A DNA stretch of 64,000 nt from Mugil cephalus (taxonomy: Eukaryota; Chordata; Actinopteri; Mugiliformes; Mugilidae), in the NCBI RefSeq assembly GCF_022458985.1, contig NC_061773.1, forward strand, positions 3,168,001 through 3,232,000, in the 5' to 3' direction. Positions within the stretch are counted from its first letter, which is position 1; each line of letters begins with the position of its first letter. The position numbers and the translations under genes were made by a program. Of this stretch, positions 27,610 through 61,232 are shown in pieces. Below the pieces are notes generated by a model. It did not search any database, was not told where the DNA came from, and was given only the letters and a program-made list of their open reading frames with translations.

Positions 27610-28888
27610 AAATGAGAAAGATTAGCCATTCACAACCTGTCACCCATTAAGTATTAAACTTTCTTTTCTTCGTTTCGCACACGCTGTGGATATTCTCATC
27701 CCCTGCCGCCTTCCTCTTCTTGCCCTCAAACGTCTGTCCCAACCACCACCGCATTTAGTTTAACTTTACTTTTTACTTTACTGTTTAGCTACTGTAGCTC
27801 CCTCCTCTTTTTTACAGTCTCCCAAGGTAGTAGGTTTGATTTTGGCACTCTTGAAAGTTGATAGAGAGTTGTGGGAAACCGGGAGAGCCAATTGCAGAGT
27901 GATTTTTAGGTTATAGGTGCGACTAGCAGAGAGTGACTGTTCCGTAATTATTAAGTAAACACTACAGACAGTGGTTGGTGGTGTTGGATGTTGAGACTCG
28001 CCTACCCAACTCTCCTCTACCTGTTAGCACAACGCCCTTAATTATGCGGAATTTTAAACCTTAATAAAAATTAAACAAATGAGTTAGAAAAAAAAGTCAT
28101 CCCCATACAGTGGTTATAAATAGTGAAATAAACTATTGAGCGAAAAAAGCCTTTTAACATGTGGGTCTGGGCGGATTTGCTCCGGATTGCTCCTTTTGGA
28201 GCCAGTTTTTTGCACTTCCACATGGGCTTCATTGCTCAGACCTGGAGGTTACTGCTTGATTGCACTGCAGACTGTAATGTGCCTGTGCACAGCCAATGGG
28301 CTTCTGAAACATCATTTCGTAGCATTACGTCAGCGAGGACGAGGCTGAGGTGATTCTTGGTGCTGCTGCTGAAATGCAGACAGTATCTGAAATAACAGGA
28401 AAATACATATTGTCTTAAGTCATAAACTGTGTGCTGAACTTCTTCAGCAACGACAATGCAATTTAATTACATTTGGATTGTATGATAATTTTCTTCTCTG
28501 GTTTTCTGTTACATACCTTGATGCATTCTCCTGTATTTTCAGAGGTCTGTTTTGTGTGACTGTAGAGCTGGTGCCACTGCCTCTCTTTCCTCATAGAGGT
28601 GTTGAAACATATCCAGAGTGCTGTTCTACCGCAAGTCCACCTCTTTGGCAGTTGTGCTGGTTCTAAAATAAGTAGCTCGTCTTCTGGTCATGGCTCGAAT
28701 TTCCCAACTTCAGCAGTGGTTCCAATGGAGTTCTTTACAACAAGATTGAGGCAGTGTGCAATACATTTACATTTCCTCGTGGTCACTTTACTTGCTGTAA
28801 TGTTCGTATTACTGACTGAACCATTCACAATGCACCAAACTCAAGTCTGCCGTCAGTGATTTCAGCTGCAATATGGGTTGTATATGGG
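27610..28888. other. Intergenic DNA without a recognised gene
   Basis: Short open frames (for example plus 28136-28348) lack any family signature. The text at 28150-28340 looks repeat-derived but I could not place it. Confidence 0.35.
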
Positions 28889-28889
28889 T

Positions 28890-28980
<91 letters not shown>

Positions 28981-29017
28981 GTCTATCTGTCTATCTGTCT
29001 ATCTATCTATCTATCTA
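28890..29017. repeat. (TATC)n microsatellite
   Basis: About 31 TATC units, with a few TGTC variants near the right end. Confidence 0.97.
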
Positions 29018-30247
29018 GTGTTGTAACTATGTAACTAATTTATCCATCTATTTTTCTCTGTAACTTACTATGCATTGTTAGATCCCACAGGTACAGGTAA
29101 ATCAGCTTCTCCAGTGTTACGGCTTCACGTCAGCAGAGTATTACCCTAACTGAATTCATTGATAGCACTACTCAAGCTGTAACTCGCCTGGCTTCTGACC
29201 ACCTTTAATCCTGACGTCTGCCCCGCTTCCTCTCGTCCCCGGAACTGCCTGTCAGGGAGGCTTCTGCAGCTGGGTCTGAAGTAATGCTGGCTTCCCCCAG
29301 TGGACCTGTGCACTTGATACGTGTTAAGTTAAAATAAAAAGGCTAGGTTGAAAGCTCTAGGAATATTAAATTATTTAAAGTGGACTCAATCGACTAGTGT
29401 GATCAATAAGAGCTTGGCGTTAGAGCTACTCTTAAAGTTGCCTAGTTTTACTGCCGTGAGAGAGTTTGTACCAAAAACAGGGAAAATAATTGTCAACAAA
29501 ATTCTTCTGACATTTTAGAGTCAAATTTTATTTGTAGGTTCAGCTTTAGCAATGCAATAGCTCAAAAATCAATTGAATACCCAAAATCAAATAACTGTTA
29601 ATAATCAGTCAAAATCTAACTAATTGTTGTTAGATGAATCTTAAACGTTAAAAAGTCAATATGAAAATACTTATCAAAGAGAATTACTCATGAGCTGAAT
29701 GGATGAAGTAGGGGAATAGATAATGTCCAATTCTGTCCAAAAATCCTTTTAAGGAAGCAAAGGCGTCGAGTGAGCCACACGGACGATGCGACAACACCTG
29801 AATCCAGTCCGTTACTGCCGCAGTAAGTTGGTAAAATAAGGAAGTTCCCAGTGAACGATGTTTCTGTCCTTCAGAAGATCCCTTAAAATCCTTGCACAGT
29901 AATCCAATGTGTCTCCTCGCTCAGTACAAAGTCCAACAAGTAAAAATCCACAAAGCAAAAGATAATCCAATCTTCGACTTCTAAGAAAGGGGAATGCAGA
30001 CAGAACTGTTAAAAAGAACTGTCAAAATAGCGCTGCAGGGGAGTTGGCTCAGTCCGTGTCTGAGGTGAAATTCCCGTCACACACTTCTCCATTTAATCTT
30101 TTATACTCTTAATTCAAGTAGATCTCAACAAATCCCAACTCACTTGACAGTATCTACTATGATTATCCACAAAATACGCAGTCTGATACAACACTACTAA
30201 CTCTAATATCAAATAACACCAACAACAGCAACAAGCGAACCTACAGC

Positions 30248-30340
30248 AAAGACACATTCTGTGGGATGATCCACAGAGACCCCTTCCCTCAACCCATAGG
30301 ACCTAAAGGCCCCCACTAACAACATTCTGTTGTTAGAAGC
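30248..30340 (+). mobile_element. Short Tc1/mariner-like fragment
   Basis: CTGTGGGATGATCCACAGAG and the CCCCACTAACAACATTCTG that follows match the same element family as 37980-38203. No ends are visible. Confidence 0.45.
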
Positions 30341-32054
30341 ATTTTTCCCTTTTCACTATTCACTTTGATATTCTTGGGGCCAGATGGAAAACTACAGCAG
30401 GTGGGTTGATCACCCCTGGCAGGCAGTTGACGTTTATTGAAACTGTGTCCATTGAAATCATGAAGTAGGATTGTCCTCCAGAATCTACTCCCCTAGAATC
30501 ACACACAACTTGTGAACTAAATGTCAAGGGATTAAGACACCAGGATTTGTTTACAGTTTGTCAGTGGAGTAGAAAGTTGTTATTGTGAGAATTTGTTTTA
30601 CAGACTTGTGGTGCAGTTGACACACTTGAATACTTAGGTTACTACTGCTATGCACCCTGCAGACATCTTTACAGCTCTCTCACTTTGGTGGATGTGTAGG
30701 TCTGCTGATGGACTTAAACTTGTGCTACTTGACTAACATGTAAGAAAACAAATCTTAAAAGTCTATCTTAACAGCTGGTAGCTGCAAACTGTAGAGCAGC
30801 TAAAACAAGAAAAAAAAAATATTATCATAGTCAGTGCTGAGACTGTTTGACTAATACATATATACTTTTCTCCATAGAAATGGTGGTTATGTTGCATCAA
30901 ACCCTACTGTATTTATATATTTATAAATTTAAAGAGTCCAAACTATATGATCATGTGTAACATGAAACACAAGATAAATTAAAATATTCCCATTAAGTCA
31001 TGGATTATGGCCAACGATTGAAACTAAGCTGTAAACTTTAGACTTGACATAAAATAGTGTTGGTCTTTCTTTTACCATTGTTTGTGCGAGACTAAGTAAC
31101 TGAGCTGAAAATGTGTCATGTGCTCTGTAAGCAAGTTGTGGTTTTAAAAATCACATTTCAATGGTTTTAGTTATACTGTTTCTTTTTACACCTTTATCAG
31201 GCTGACAGTCTGTGACAGACAGACATTTACTGTGCCTTCACGTTTCTTCTTCTGTTCTTGTGCAGGTTGTTTCTGTGAGGACAAAGAGAAATGCCACTGC
31301 TAATGACTTCCTGTCAGGGCGTGAAATATTAACCATTGGTTTTGAGCAACCATCTTATATTTGAACAAGAACAGAACAAAAACTCATTGTTTGCGATGAA
31401 ACTGTTATGCAGAAAAGTGTTGCATTTATAATTATTTGTAATTAGACCAGTCAGAGAGGTTGATATTGTTTGTTTGGGTAAGTAAAAGAGAGAAAAAGAT
31501 AGACTAGAGGTGCAGGTAGAGCCAGTTTCCACAGAGCTGCTTAGCCCGCCCGTCCTCTTTTCGCTGTCAGACAATATCTATGTGAAGATTGAGTGACAAA
31601 GATATGTTTTTCCAACAAAACCAAACTGTGTAGTTTGACTTCACAGCACCTACTCTGCAATCGAAATGCAGCACTGTACGGGTTAAGCTAAATGCAGCAA
31701 TAAAATCATCTTTCCAGACCTTCAGCATAAGGGAGTGGAGGAGTTCAAAGTCCCATTGTTAAGACAACAGAAATGTGCCAGCAGATTAAAAGTAACACAT
31801 GCAGACAATCTGAACCAGATAAGCTTTTCTTTTGTCTCTTTTAGCATTCGTTGGTGTTGTTGTTGTTGCTCTGTCCCTGTAGTCAATATTAGAGGTATTG
31901 TTCTTGGTTTGAAAGACATCTTTTCAGGTCCCATAGATGTAAAGGAAGTGACTCATCTTTTCAGACTGTATAGTGACGAAAGTTTCTTACACAACAAGGG
32001 AGAACAAACATGGACCAGTCATGTTGAATAACCATAAACAGGTTGTAATATATA

Positions 32055-32174
32055 TCCAAAAGGCGTTGAATAAAAGCAACTGGATTTGTAGAATTTCATT
32101 CTACAAATCCAATTGCCTTTATTCAGCACCTTTTGGATTACCATGACCCGATGACTGAGAACCTTCACAGACAT
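32055..32174. mobile_element. Small fold-back repeat, same family as 20386-20714
   Basis: The left arm (32055-32098) and right arm (32099-32142) are inverted copies meeting almost without a loop. The family tail (GACTGAGAACCTTCACAGAC) follows at the right end only. Flanking TTGTAATATATA and TTGTAATCTATA (32043-32054, 32177-32188) look like a decayed 12-13-base target duplication. Confidence 0.6.
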
Positions 32175-32574
32175 GTTGTAATCTATAGGTAAAAAATAGT
32201 TGAGATCGAGATTTGCATTTTTCACAGTGGCTGTATCCAAAATTGAAAAAAAATAATAATAATAAAAAAACGTTCATAGTAGCTTGTCATTATTTAATGT
32301 TAATCACATGTTTAATAGATGCAGAAATAGCAGTGGAATAAACATCTGAGCAAGACGCGCCAATAAACGCTTTTTGGACGTCTGTTTCTGTATCTATTCA
32401 TAATCAACACTTAATCGTACTCATATTTCCAAATCTTTATTCATAACAAAATTATTGTTATGCGTGGGGTGGGGGGTGGGGGGCATTTTGTCTCCTAAGG
32501 AATTACTTGTTCTGCGTATTGCTGCAGGCGGGGCCCTCCCACATAAATCAGTGCCAAAGAAAAAGCCGCTCCTG

Positions 32575-32930
32575 CCGCTGATTGGCTCCGCGCTGCGCTC
32601 CAATCACTGAGCTATAGTGATTCCTCTCACACAGACCGGAGCGGGCGCCTTGGAAAGATGACGGCTCTCTTAATTATCAGATAGAGAAAGCACAAACCGA
32701 GGTTTCCTCTTCAGCGTGGATGTATCGTACTTCTGAGAAATAGAAGAAATCTAAGCTAAGATATAAAAAAAAGAAATACAATCTGGACAATTCGGATTAT
32801 TCCAACAACATTTTACAAGACGAAGAAGACAGAACCCTGGATTGTAATGACCGAGGACGATTTCGGTTCTTTTTTTCTTATTAAAATGCCGGTAATTAAT
32901 GTTTAAAACGTGGACTGCCTGGACATTTAA
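32575..32930 (+). promoter_or_regulatory. erbb3: erbb3 promoter and 5' untranslated region (inferred)
   Basis: A GC-richer patch with CCAAT boxes in both directions (32580-32585 inverted, 32600-32604 direct) precedes the erbb3 start by about 330 bases. No TATA box is seen. The start of transcription is not defined. Confidence 0.35.
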
Positions 32931-49929
<16,999 letters not shown>

Positions 49930-50383
49930 AGAACATTTTTAAAAATCATGGACATTTCTCAGACCCATGAGTCATGAAGGAGCTGAAAAAAGAAAGGCAG
50001 TCAAAAGCTATGTGACACAACATGTGTGACTTCTTTGCACCTTTGTTGTTTGTGATCTCTTTTAATGATGATATATGAAAAACATTTTCTACTTAATAAA
50101 AATATTTTGGAGCAGCAACTTTTTATTTTAACTTACCGTTAAAATGATGACAAAACTGTATATTAACATGAAAATAAATATCAACACATACATACTAGAG
50201 AGATTTATTTAAAAGTGAGAGTGGTTTTAGGGAAAAAGTTTTTACATTTCATATCTAACTGTGTCATTTGCACAAAACCCATTCATAGGCAAGGACAGCA
50301 TATGCTAGACATACAGTTCATGTATGACTTTGAGCAAGGAGACACAGCAGCGCTATCTCATGTTGTTGGTAAAAGCGGAAAAG

Positions 50384-50440
50384 GCTTACAGCACCTGGTG
50401 TTCTTCCATCCAAGTACTAAACAGGCCCGACCCTGCTTAG
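50384..50440 (-). pseudogene. 5S rRNA fragment (3' half)
   Basis: The reverse complement carries TAAGCAGGGTCGGGCCTG through AGGTGCTGTAAGCC, the second half of 5S. The 5' half is missing: the sequence jumps at AGG into the spacer (GTCTTTTATAGC), so the loss looks like a deletion between short matching sequences. Confidence 0.85.
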
Positions 50441-50902
50441 GTCTTTTATAGCTGTCGGTGATCGCCTACATGGCCACCTGATAGTGTTTGCATGCTCTAA
50501 AAGAAAATAACAAGACAGACAGACAATAGTAAGCCCGTTTAGCCTCATCATAGCTAATCAGAGGCTCTTACTATTGATGTGCCTGGGTACACTATATTAC
50601 ACACAGTGCGTCCGAATGGGGAGATGTCAAAGAAAGAAACCAATGAAGTGAAAACCAAAGAAAGAAATGGTCATCGTATACAACATTAGCTCAACCAGCA
50701 CACTAGATTAGCATCTCATAGACAGCCCTTCCTAAAACGTTGTCTCCATCACAATATCAGAATCAGGTTTTATTGTAAAAAGAGAAAAAGAAAAAGCGCA
50801 ACACACTACGTTTCTCACCACAAATCAAACACTCTGACTCTGGCTGGATGTTGTCGCCTCCTCTCTCAATCGGCAAGCAGACGACAGAGACCATCTAGAA
50901 AA
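50441..50902. repeat. 5S spacer shared with the 14-15.7 kb cluster
   Basis: The left part (to about 50702) matches 15480-15730. The right part (from about 50743, TCTCCATCACAATATCAGAA, to AGAAAAGG) matches 14156-14317 almost exactly. It contains both halves in one piece, so it is the most complete version of the spacer in the window. Confidence 0.9.
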
Positions 50903-50958
50903 GGGCCTGGTTAGTACTTGGATGGGAGACCCCCTGGGAATACCAGGTTCTGCAAGCT
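50903..50958 (+). pseudogene. 5S rRNA fragment (3' half), opposite orientation
   Basis: GGGCCTGGTTAGTACTTGGA through ATACCAGGTTCTGCAAGC is the second half of 5S on the plus strand with two or three differences. The junction with the spacer (AAAAGGGCCTGG) lacks the 5' half. Followed by CATAGAGGGCGCTGCCGCC, the mirror image of the flank left of 13996. Confidence 0.85.
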
Positions 50959-50985
50959 TTTGACATAGAGGGCGCTGCCGCCTCT

Positions 50986-51300
50986 TCTTCTGTACAAATC
51001 ATTGATTGTATACACTACAATATACATTATATAATAATATTGTATATATACTACATATTATATATAACGTTATACACTACAAAGCACATTTTAAGGATGA
51101 GGTTATATACTGTACAACAAAGAAAACTCGGTAAAACTGAATAACAATATACTAACTTACAATCTTGAAGACGTCAACAAACATGCTACAACTCTTGAAT
51201 TTGGAATTTGAATTTGGAAAATGTTCCACTCGTTAAAATCACAAGAGCGGTGGTGAACCTTTGACTATCGTGAACACGACGCCATTTGAAGGCAGCACGC
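50986..51300. other. AT-rich DNA between 5S relic and pa2g4 promoter
   Basis: TATA-rich text (51008-51075) and a short repeated TTGGAATTTGAATTTGG unit near 51200. No gene is seen. Confidence 0.5.
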
Positions 51301-51477
51301 ATTTTGGCGGGCTGAGGTCACAGTCACGTGTTACGCGTCACGGCGAACTGGGAGGGGCTTGCAGGGCAGCAGGAGGCCCGTGTTAGCAGCACAGACTGCA
51401 GCCTTCAGCCTCACATCAGAGGGAACTGATTAGCTGTCAAGGGCCGAGAAGGTAGCGACTGAAACTTCACTGCCAAC
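51300..51477 (+). promoter_or_regulatory. pa2g4: pa2g4 promoter region with E2F-like and E-box motifs
   Basis: The 180 bases before the start codon are GC-rich and carry TTTTGGCGGG (51302-51311, E2F-like), CACGTG (51325-51330, a perfect Myc/USF-type E-box) and a TTACGCGTCACGG stretch. There is no TATA box. This suits a growth-linked housekeeping gene, but factor binding is inference. Confidence 0.4.
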
Positions 51478-56510
<5,033 letters not shown>

Positions 56511-58418
56511 AAAAAACAAACAACAAAACTGCCTTTTCCACACATGCAACACCCCAAAGAGAAGCAAGAGAAAACACGACAAGCTTCCCTGAACTCTCTG
56601 CCCATGCTACACTTAATAGTGTTCACTTCACAAATTAAAAAAAGCACTTGAATTGAGAAGAACGTTGGCATCAGTTGAATGTTTGATAGTTTTACATGGA
56701 TGCTTAACCCTTTACTGCATTAATGGAAGTTACCCTTGGAGGAATGTGGCTTTTTATTCCCTACATTTAGTAAGGAATATTTGCAAGCTGGTTTATATCT
56801 TAAAGAGCCTTGCTGCTGGTGCAGTTTTTTGTTTTGTTTTTGTTTTTTTAAATATAAAGATATATTGGTCTTTATAATTGTATTGTAAGCAAAGGAAAAT
56901 TAAGCTTACAGTGGGCATTAATTCATTTTTGTCAACTCTTTGTGAGTTTGGGAGTTATTAATTGAAACCAACAGAAAGTGGATCATAGTTGTTTCTTTAA
57001 GGTGTTGTGTAGCTGTGGCCTTCACAAATTCTCCCGTTCCATTGAAGGAAAGTGGATTGTCACTTGTTTTTTCACAAAGTCAAGTTATGTTAAGTTTCCA
57101 GATATTATTTATCGACAAATTAAAATCCAGACTTTTTATTGGAAGGTGAATGTTTTTCATGTCTTCAGTGTGTGAATCCCAACAAGTAAGGATTTTAGTC
57201 ATTAGCAGCAGCATTAAAACAATTCTGAACTGTGATTCTTATCCAAACCATGCAGTAAAGGGTTAAATTGGGATGTTGTCTCGGTCATTTCAACATTAGA
57301 CTCTAAAGATAACTAACGATTCAGATATTTAACCAAATGATAATTTACAAATTGGTTGTTGCTCCATACTTCATGTATTGAGGGTTTACAGTCACTCTTC
57401 TATCACCATATCTTGACCATACTTTTGGCTGTTTTAGCGACACTATATTTTTAAAGCAATAATCCACAGAATATTTTTAAATATACAAGGTGACAAAAAC
57501 TGTGTAATCCGCTTAACTTTAGGGAACAAACTGCTACATTTACTGCCATTCCTCTTGGATTTTATGAAAAGAACTCTACACACCTGTGTTCCAGTTTTAA
57601 AAACCTTTTTCTATTTGAGGCTGCTGACTTGCTTTACAACATTGTTAGTTTTGTGGCATAAGAACTGATCAGGTTTTCGAATAAATGTTTTATTTTTGGA
57701 GGGAGAGTCTTCAGAGGAGTTCGATCCGTCAGATCATTTCAGTTCTGGTCTGGGTTTGTGTTGGTTCATACTCGTCAACGATTAAATATGTTGGAAAAAG
57801 CAAAAGTCCTGTTCGTAGCTTAGTCAGAGGGCGACGGACCTTTACATCTAATGAAATAAAAAGTTTTTCATACTTCTGTTTTTTCTTTATTGTTGTAAGT
57901 TTGCATACAATTAGGATTTTGGCAGCTAGTAGAGCTTTTTGCTCAACCTTTTATATTTTGGATATCTGTGAGCTAAAAGATTGATATGTGAAAAGAAAAT
58001 CATTTACAACAACATTGTAATTTTTGCATAAATGTTTTTACATGACTTATGTGTATTTATTTCAGATAAATTTAAAACTGACTTATTTACCTGGTGATAT
58101 GATCAATTTTCAGACTGATGTGCTATAAAAAATACCTAACTACTTTTATGGACAGATTATCTTTAATATGAGCAATTATGACACTAGTCAATATTTAATT
58201 GATATTAAGGTATGGCAGTTTTGTAATCCGCCAGTTCATAAGGCCAAGAAAGTATGTTAGACTCAGATGAATGGAACATGAGGTTATGAACATGGTTTGG
58301 GTTCCAACACGTTTAGCCTATGTGCGAATTTAAGATTCTAGCAAATGGATAGTGTGACTACCAAAAACAAAACAAAAAACATACCAGTCTTATAACAACT
58401 TTTATATTTAAACAATTA

Positions 58419-58465
<47 letters not shown>

Positions 58466-58560
58466 GTAGAAATCTCTCCTCTTGACTAGCCAAACCGCAG
58501 ATTTGACCGTTTAGACTACATTTCCTGTTTGAGTTGTTGACTGATCAAAACAGTTGGCGC
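56511..58560 (+). other. pa2g4 3' untranslated and intergenic DNA
   Basis: ATTAAA at 56634-56639 and AATAAA at 57680-57685 are candidate poly(A) signals for pa2g4. A (TAA)n microsatellite lies at 58419-58464. No further gene is seen. Confidence 0.5.
58419..58464. repeat. (TAA)n microsatellite
   Basis: About 15 TAA units, 120 bases upstream of the rpl41 promoter. Confidence 0.95.
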
Positions 58561-58567
58561 TTGAACA

Positions 58568-58642
58568 TGACGTAATGATGTATGTATAAAAGCCGCTCTC
58601 TTTCTTCGTCACATCCTCTTTCCGTTGCTCTTCTCGCTTTGA
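58568..58642 (+). promoter_or_regulatory. rpl41: rpl41 promoter and non-coding first exon with 5'-TOP-like start
   Basis: A CRE-like TGACGTAA (58568-58575) and a TATA box TATAAAAG (58585-58592) lie about 30 bases before a pyrimidine tract, CCTCTTTCCGTTGCTCTTCT from 58615. Ribosomal-protein mRNAs typically begin with such a terminal oligopyrimidine tract, which links their translation to mTORC1. The non-coding exon ends at about 58642 (GAG|GTATGT). Confidence 0.65.
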
Positions 58643-58756
58643 GGTATGTCGAACATTTCCCAGCTAACAGAATCCAAACCAATCATTGAATTTTATCAAT
58701 CATCTGCAGTCACTAATCATAAATTTGTTTTGTTTTTCCAGAAACCTCTCCACACG

Positions 58757-60019
58757 ATGAGAGCTAAGGTAAAATAACATCCCGGGAATTGGTGTTAGAG
58801 ACTTTTTTTGAATCCTCTTCCTGTTCCAATGTTGCTAGCTAGCGTCTGAGTAACACCTGCTGTACTAATTTCGCCTCTGTGAATATTTTTTTTCTGATTA
58901 CTGTGTACCTGTCTTTCAGTTACTAATAACGATATCGATAATAATGTGAATCTAGCGAAATTATTTCCTGTAAAAAACATGGTATAGAAAGCTAATGCTA
59001 ACGGGAGGCCCGCTGTGCTGCATGGTTTTATTGTAGTGTAACGTGCTCAATGGAGTCTACCTGTAATTTAGTCATCACAAGCATGCCGTCTATCTCATTG
59101 TCAATAAGTGGGATTGCAAACATGCAATTATTATACTCAAGTTGCTCTAATAAATGTTTCTTCTCTTGTAGTGGAGGAAGAAGCGTATGCGCAGGTAAGC
59201 GGTCAATTTATAAACTCCCGCTTAGACATTACCATTGCAGATCATGCGTGTTTTGTTTTTTAAGTGTTGAGCATGTTTAACTGGAGAATCGGTTTAGTCT
59301 GAAGTGTTTGGTAATACTATAAAGGAGTTCACAAAATGCTGGCACACTGCAATCTAATATCATGAAATAGAGATTGAAAGTCTCTTCAGGTTTATGTAAT
59401 TGCATTAAACCAAAGATTTCAGTGTCAAATTACAATGGATGTCAATTACAAAAGACTTTTAAGTTTGAGAGCAAATTGAATACTTTTTATGAAAATGCTC
59501 TCTAAAGGTCTCAAGGGGCATTATTTTCTTAAATATTTGTAACGAATGCATAATATTGCACCGGCTAACAAAGTGCCCATATGATTTAATTCTGCTTATG
59601 TCTAATTGTAGTTATTTTGGACTCCTTTAGTTTGAAATATTGGAAGTATTAACTGTAAAAATGGTTGGCAAAGATGTCTTGCATTTTAAGAAAATAAATG
59701 ATCCAGACTCCCACGTTGTAAGTAGTCAAACCTCTGCTGAGGAGGCTAAAGTCAGGGTGTTTTTGTTCTTGACAACTGTAATAAGTGGATTACAAAAGGC
59801 AAATTTCTGTTTTTATGCTTTACTTGAGTGTCAATAGTATACATATGGTTTACTAGTTTTCCGTTAGTAGTAGGTAGTAGTTTTTATTTTTTATTTTTAT
59901 TTTTTTAAATTTGATCGATGTGTAATTGGGCAATGAACAGAATGTTTTCCTGACGGCTGCATTTCACTTTTAACAGGCTGAAGCGTAAGAGGAGAAAGAT
60001 GAGGCAGAGGTCAAAGTAA
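58757..60019 (+). CDS. rpl41: 60S ribosomal protein eL41, 25 residues over three coding exons
   Basis: A very basic peptide at the interface of the two ribosomal subunits. The coding pieces are 58757-58768 (ATG AGA GCT AAG), 59172-59194 (a 23-base micro-exon) and 59977-60019, all with GT-AG junctions. Together they give 26 codons including the TAA: MRAKWRKKRMRRL followed by KRKRRKMRQRSK, identical in my memory to the human protein. A non-coding exon lies upstream. The poly(A) signal is AATAAA at 60284-60289. At 25 codons it is too short for routine ORF finders and easily missed. It lies between pa2g4 and crbn on the same strand; pa2g4-rpl41 adjacency also holds in human. Confidence 0.97.
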
Positions 60020-60299
60020 GCCCTCATCCCCACAAGCTGTGATCCCGTCTGACCCTCTTCAGATGACCGGCGCATGTGGCTGAAGTGGATCGCTTGGGGC
60101 CTACATCAGCCAAAGAAGGGCCCTGAACCCTGATTTCGGATGACCATGCCTCTCACGGAGCCAGTTGTGGAAGTCTGAAGATGGCGAAGATGCTGGACAA
60201 ATGTGTCATCACAACTGCAGCTACTTTGTTCATGGACCATAATGCATATTGTTTGCTTTCAACTGTCAGTTGGTGTATTGAACAATAAATGAACACTTA

Positions 60300-60952
60300 A
60301 GTTCCCACAAGTTTCTGCATCATAATTTGATATTACCCGAATGGTCTATGGGCCAGTCACAATAGTTTAAATGCAAAGACGGAAGTAGTGTAAATGTTAT
60401 ACTGTAAATCTAAACCATCTGTTAAGTTATATAAACTTAATTGGACATGCACAATTTTATCTCTGAGAAAGCGCCATTTGGATGACAGTTCCTTACTAAG
60501 GAGAAAATCCTCTGCAGTACTGCATTTAGCATTCTATGCAATTCATGTTAAAAGGGACTGAAATGTAAGTACTAAGGTAAATTTAACAAAAAGCTATCTC
60601 AAATAAGGTGAACGTGCATTTGGATTAAAGGGTATTCACTACAGATATTACACATGTTGCTCTGTTTCCAACATTTATAAATTTGATTCTTTTTCAATAA
60701 TCCCAGTCTTTTGTTCTGCAACATTATTCCTTGTGTTGTCAGATTAGGACATTCAAAGGCTTCAACTAATGCTTTTATTTGACCCTTTTTACTAATTCTA
60801 AGTAGGCGCAAATATTTAGACCCACAGCATATCTTACACCTGCATGAATAAAACTGTCATATATTTTTCAGATTCTTTGGGCAAGTCTGTTAAAAATAAA
60901 AATACTCCATTACTGTAGAAGTTCTAAAAAGTATATACTGTTCAGATAAGAA
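60300..60952. other. Intergenic DNA between rpl41 and crbn
   Basis: AT-rich text without recognised genes or RNA features. Confidence 0.5.
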
Positions 60953-61104
60953 GTCTCATCTCATCTTCTAGTACCGCCTAATCCTCACTGGGGTTACAGG
61001 GTTGCTGGAGCCTGTCCCAGCTGTCATTGGGTGAGAGGCGGGGTACACCCTGGACAAGTCACCAGCCCATCGCAGGGCTAACACAGAGACAAACAACCAT
61101 TCGC
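60953..61104 (-). mobile_element. Truncated SINE, same family as 27002-27340
   Basis: CTCATCTCATCTTCTAGTAC through GCTAACACAGAGACAAACAA matches the tail half of 27002-27340. The tRNA-like head is missing, as expected for a 5'-truncated retroposed copy. Confidence 0.7.
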
Positions 61105-61146
61105 ACGTTTTGATTTTCCTCATGGATGGACCTCTTCTGGTGAGAA

Positions 61147-61165
61147 GGTCGCCAGGGGGCGCTCA
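61147..61165 (+). promoter_or_regulatory. CTCF-like motif at the crbn promoter
   Basis: GGTCGCCAGGGGGCGCTCA agrees closely with the vertebrate CTCF consensus (core CCAGGGGGCGCT). It lies about 70 bases upstream of the crbn ATG, between a truncated SINE and the gene. Occupancy is inference. Confidence 0.5.
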
Positions 61166-61232
61166 GGCTCCACAGTGGTGCTGATCATCGTAGACACCGT
61201 AGAAGAAGAGTTAGCATTGTAAACACAAGGAT

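Larger units (their letters stand above)
29020..32580. other. Gene-poor region upstream of erbb3
   Basis: Contains a short Tc1/mariner-like piece (30248-30340) and a fold-back repeat (32055-32174). The remainder, including AT-rich 30560-31700, shows no exon series or RNA gene that I can support. Confidence 0.4.
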
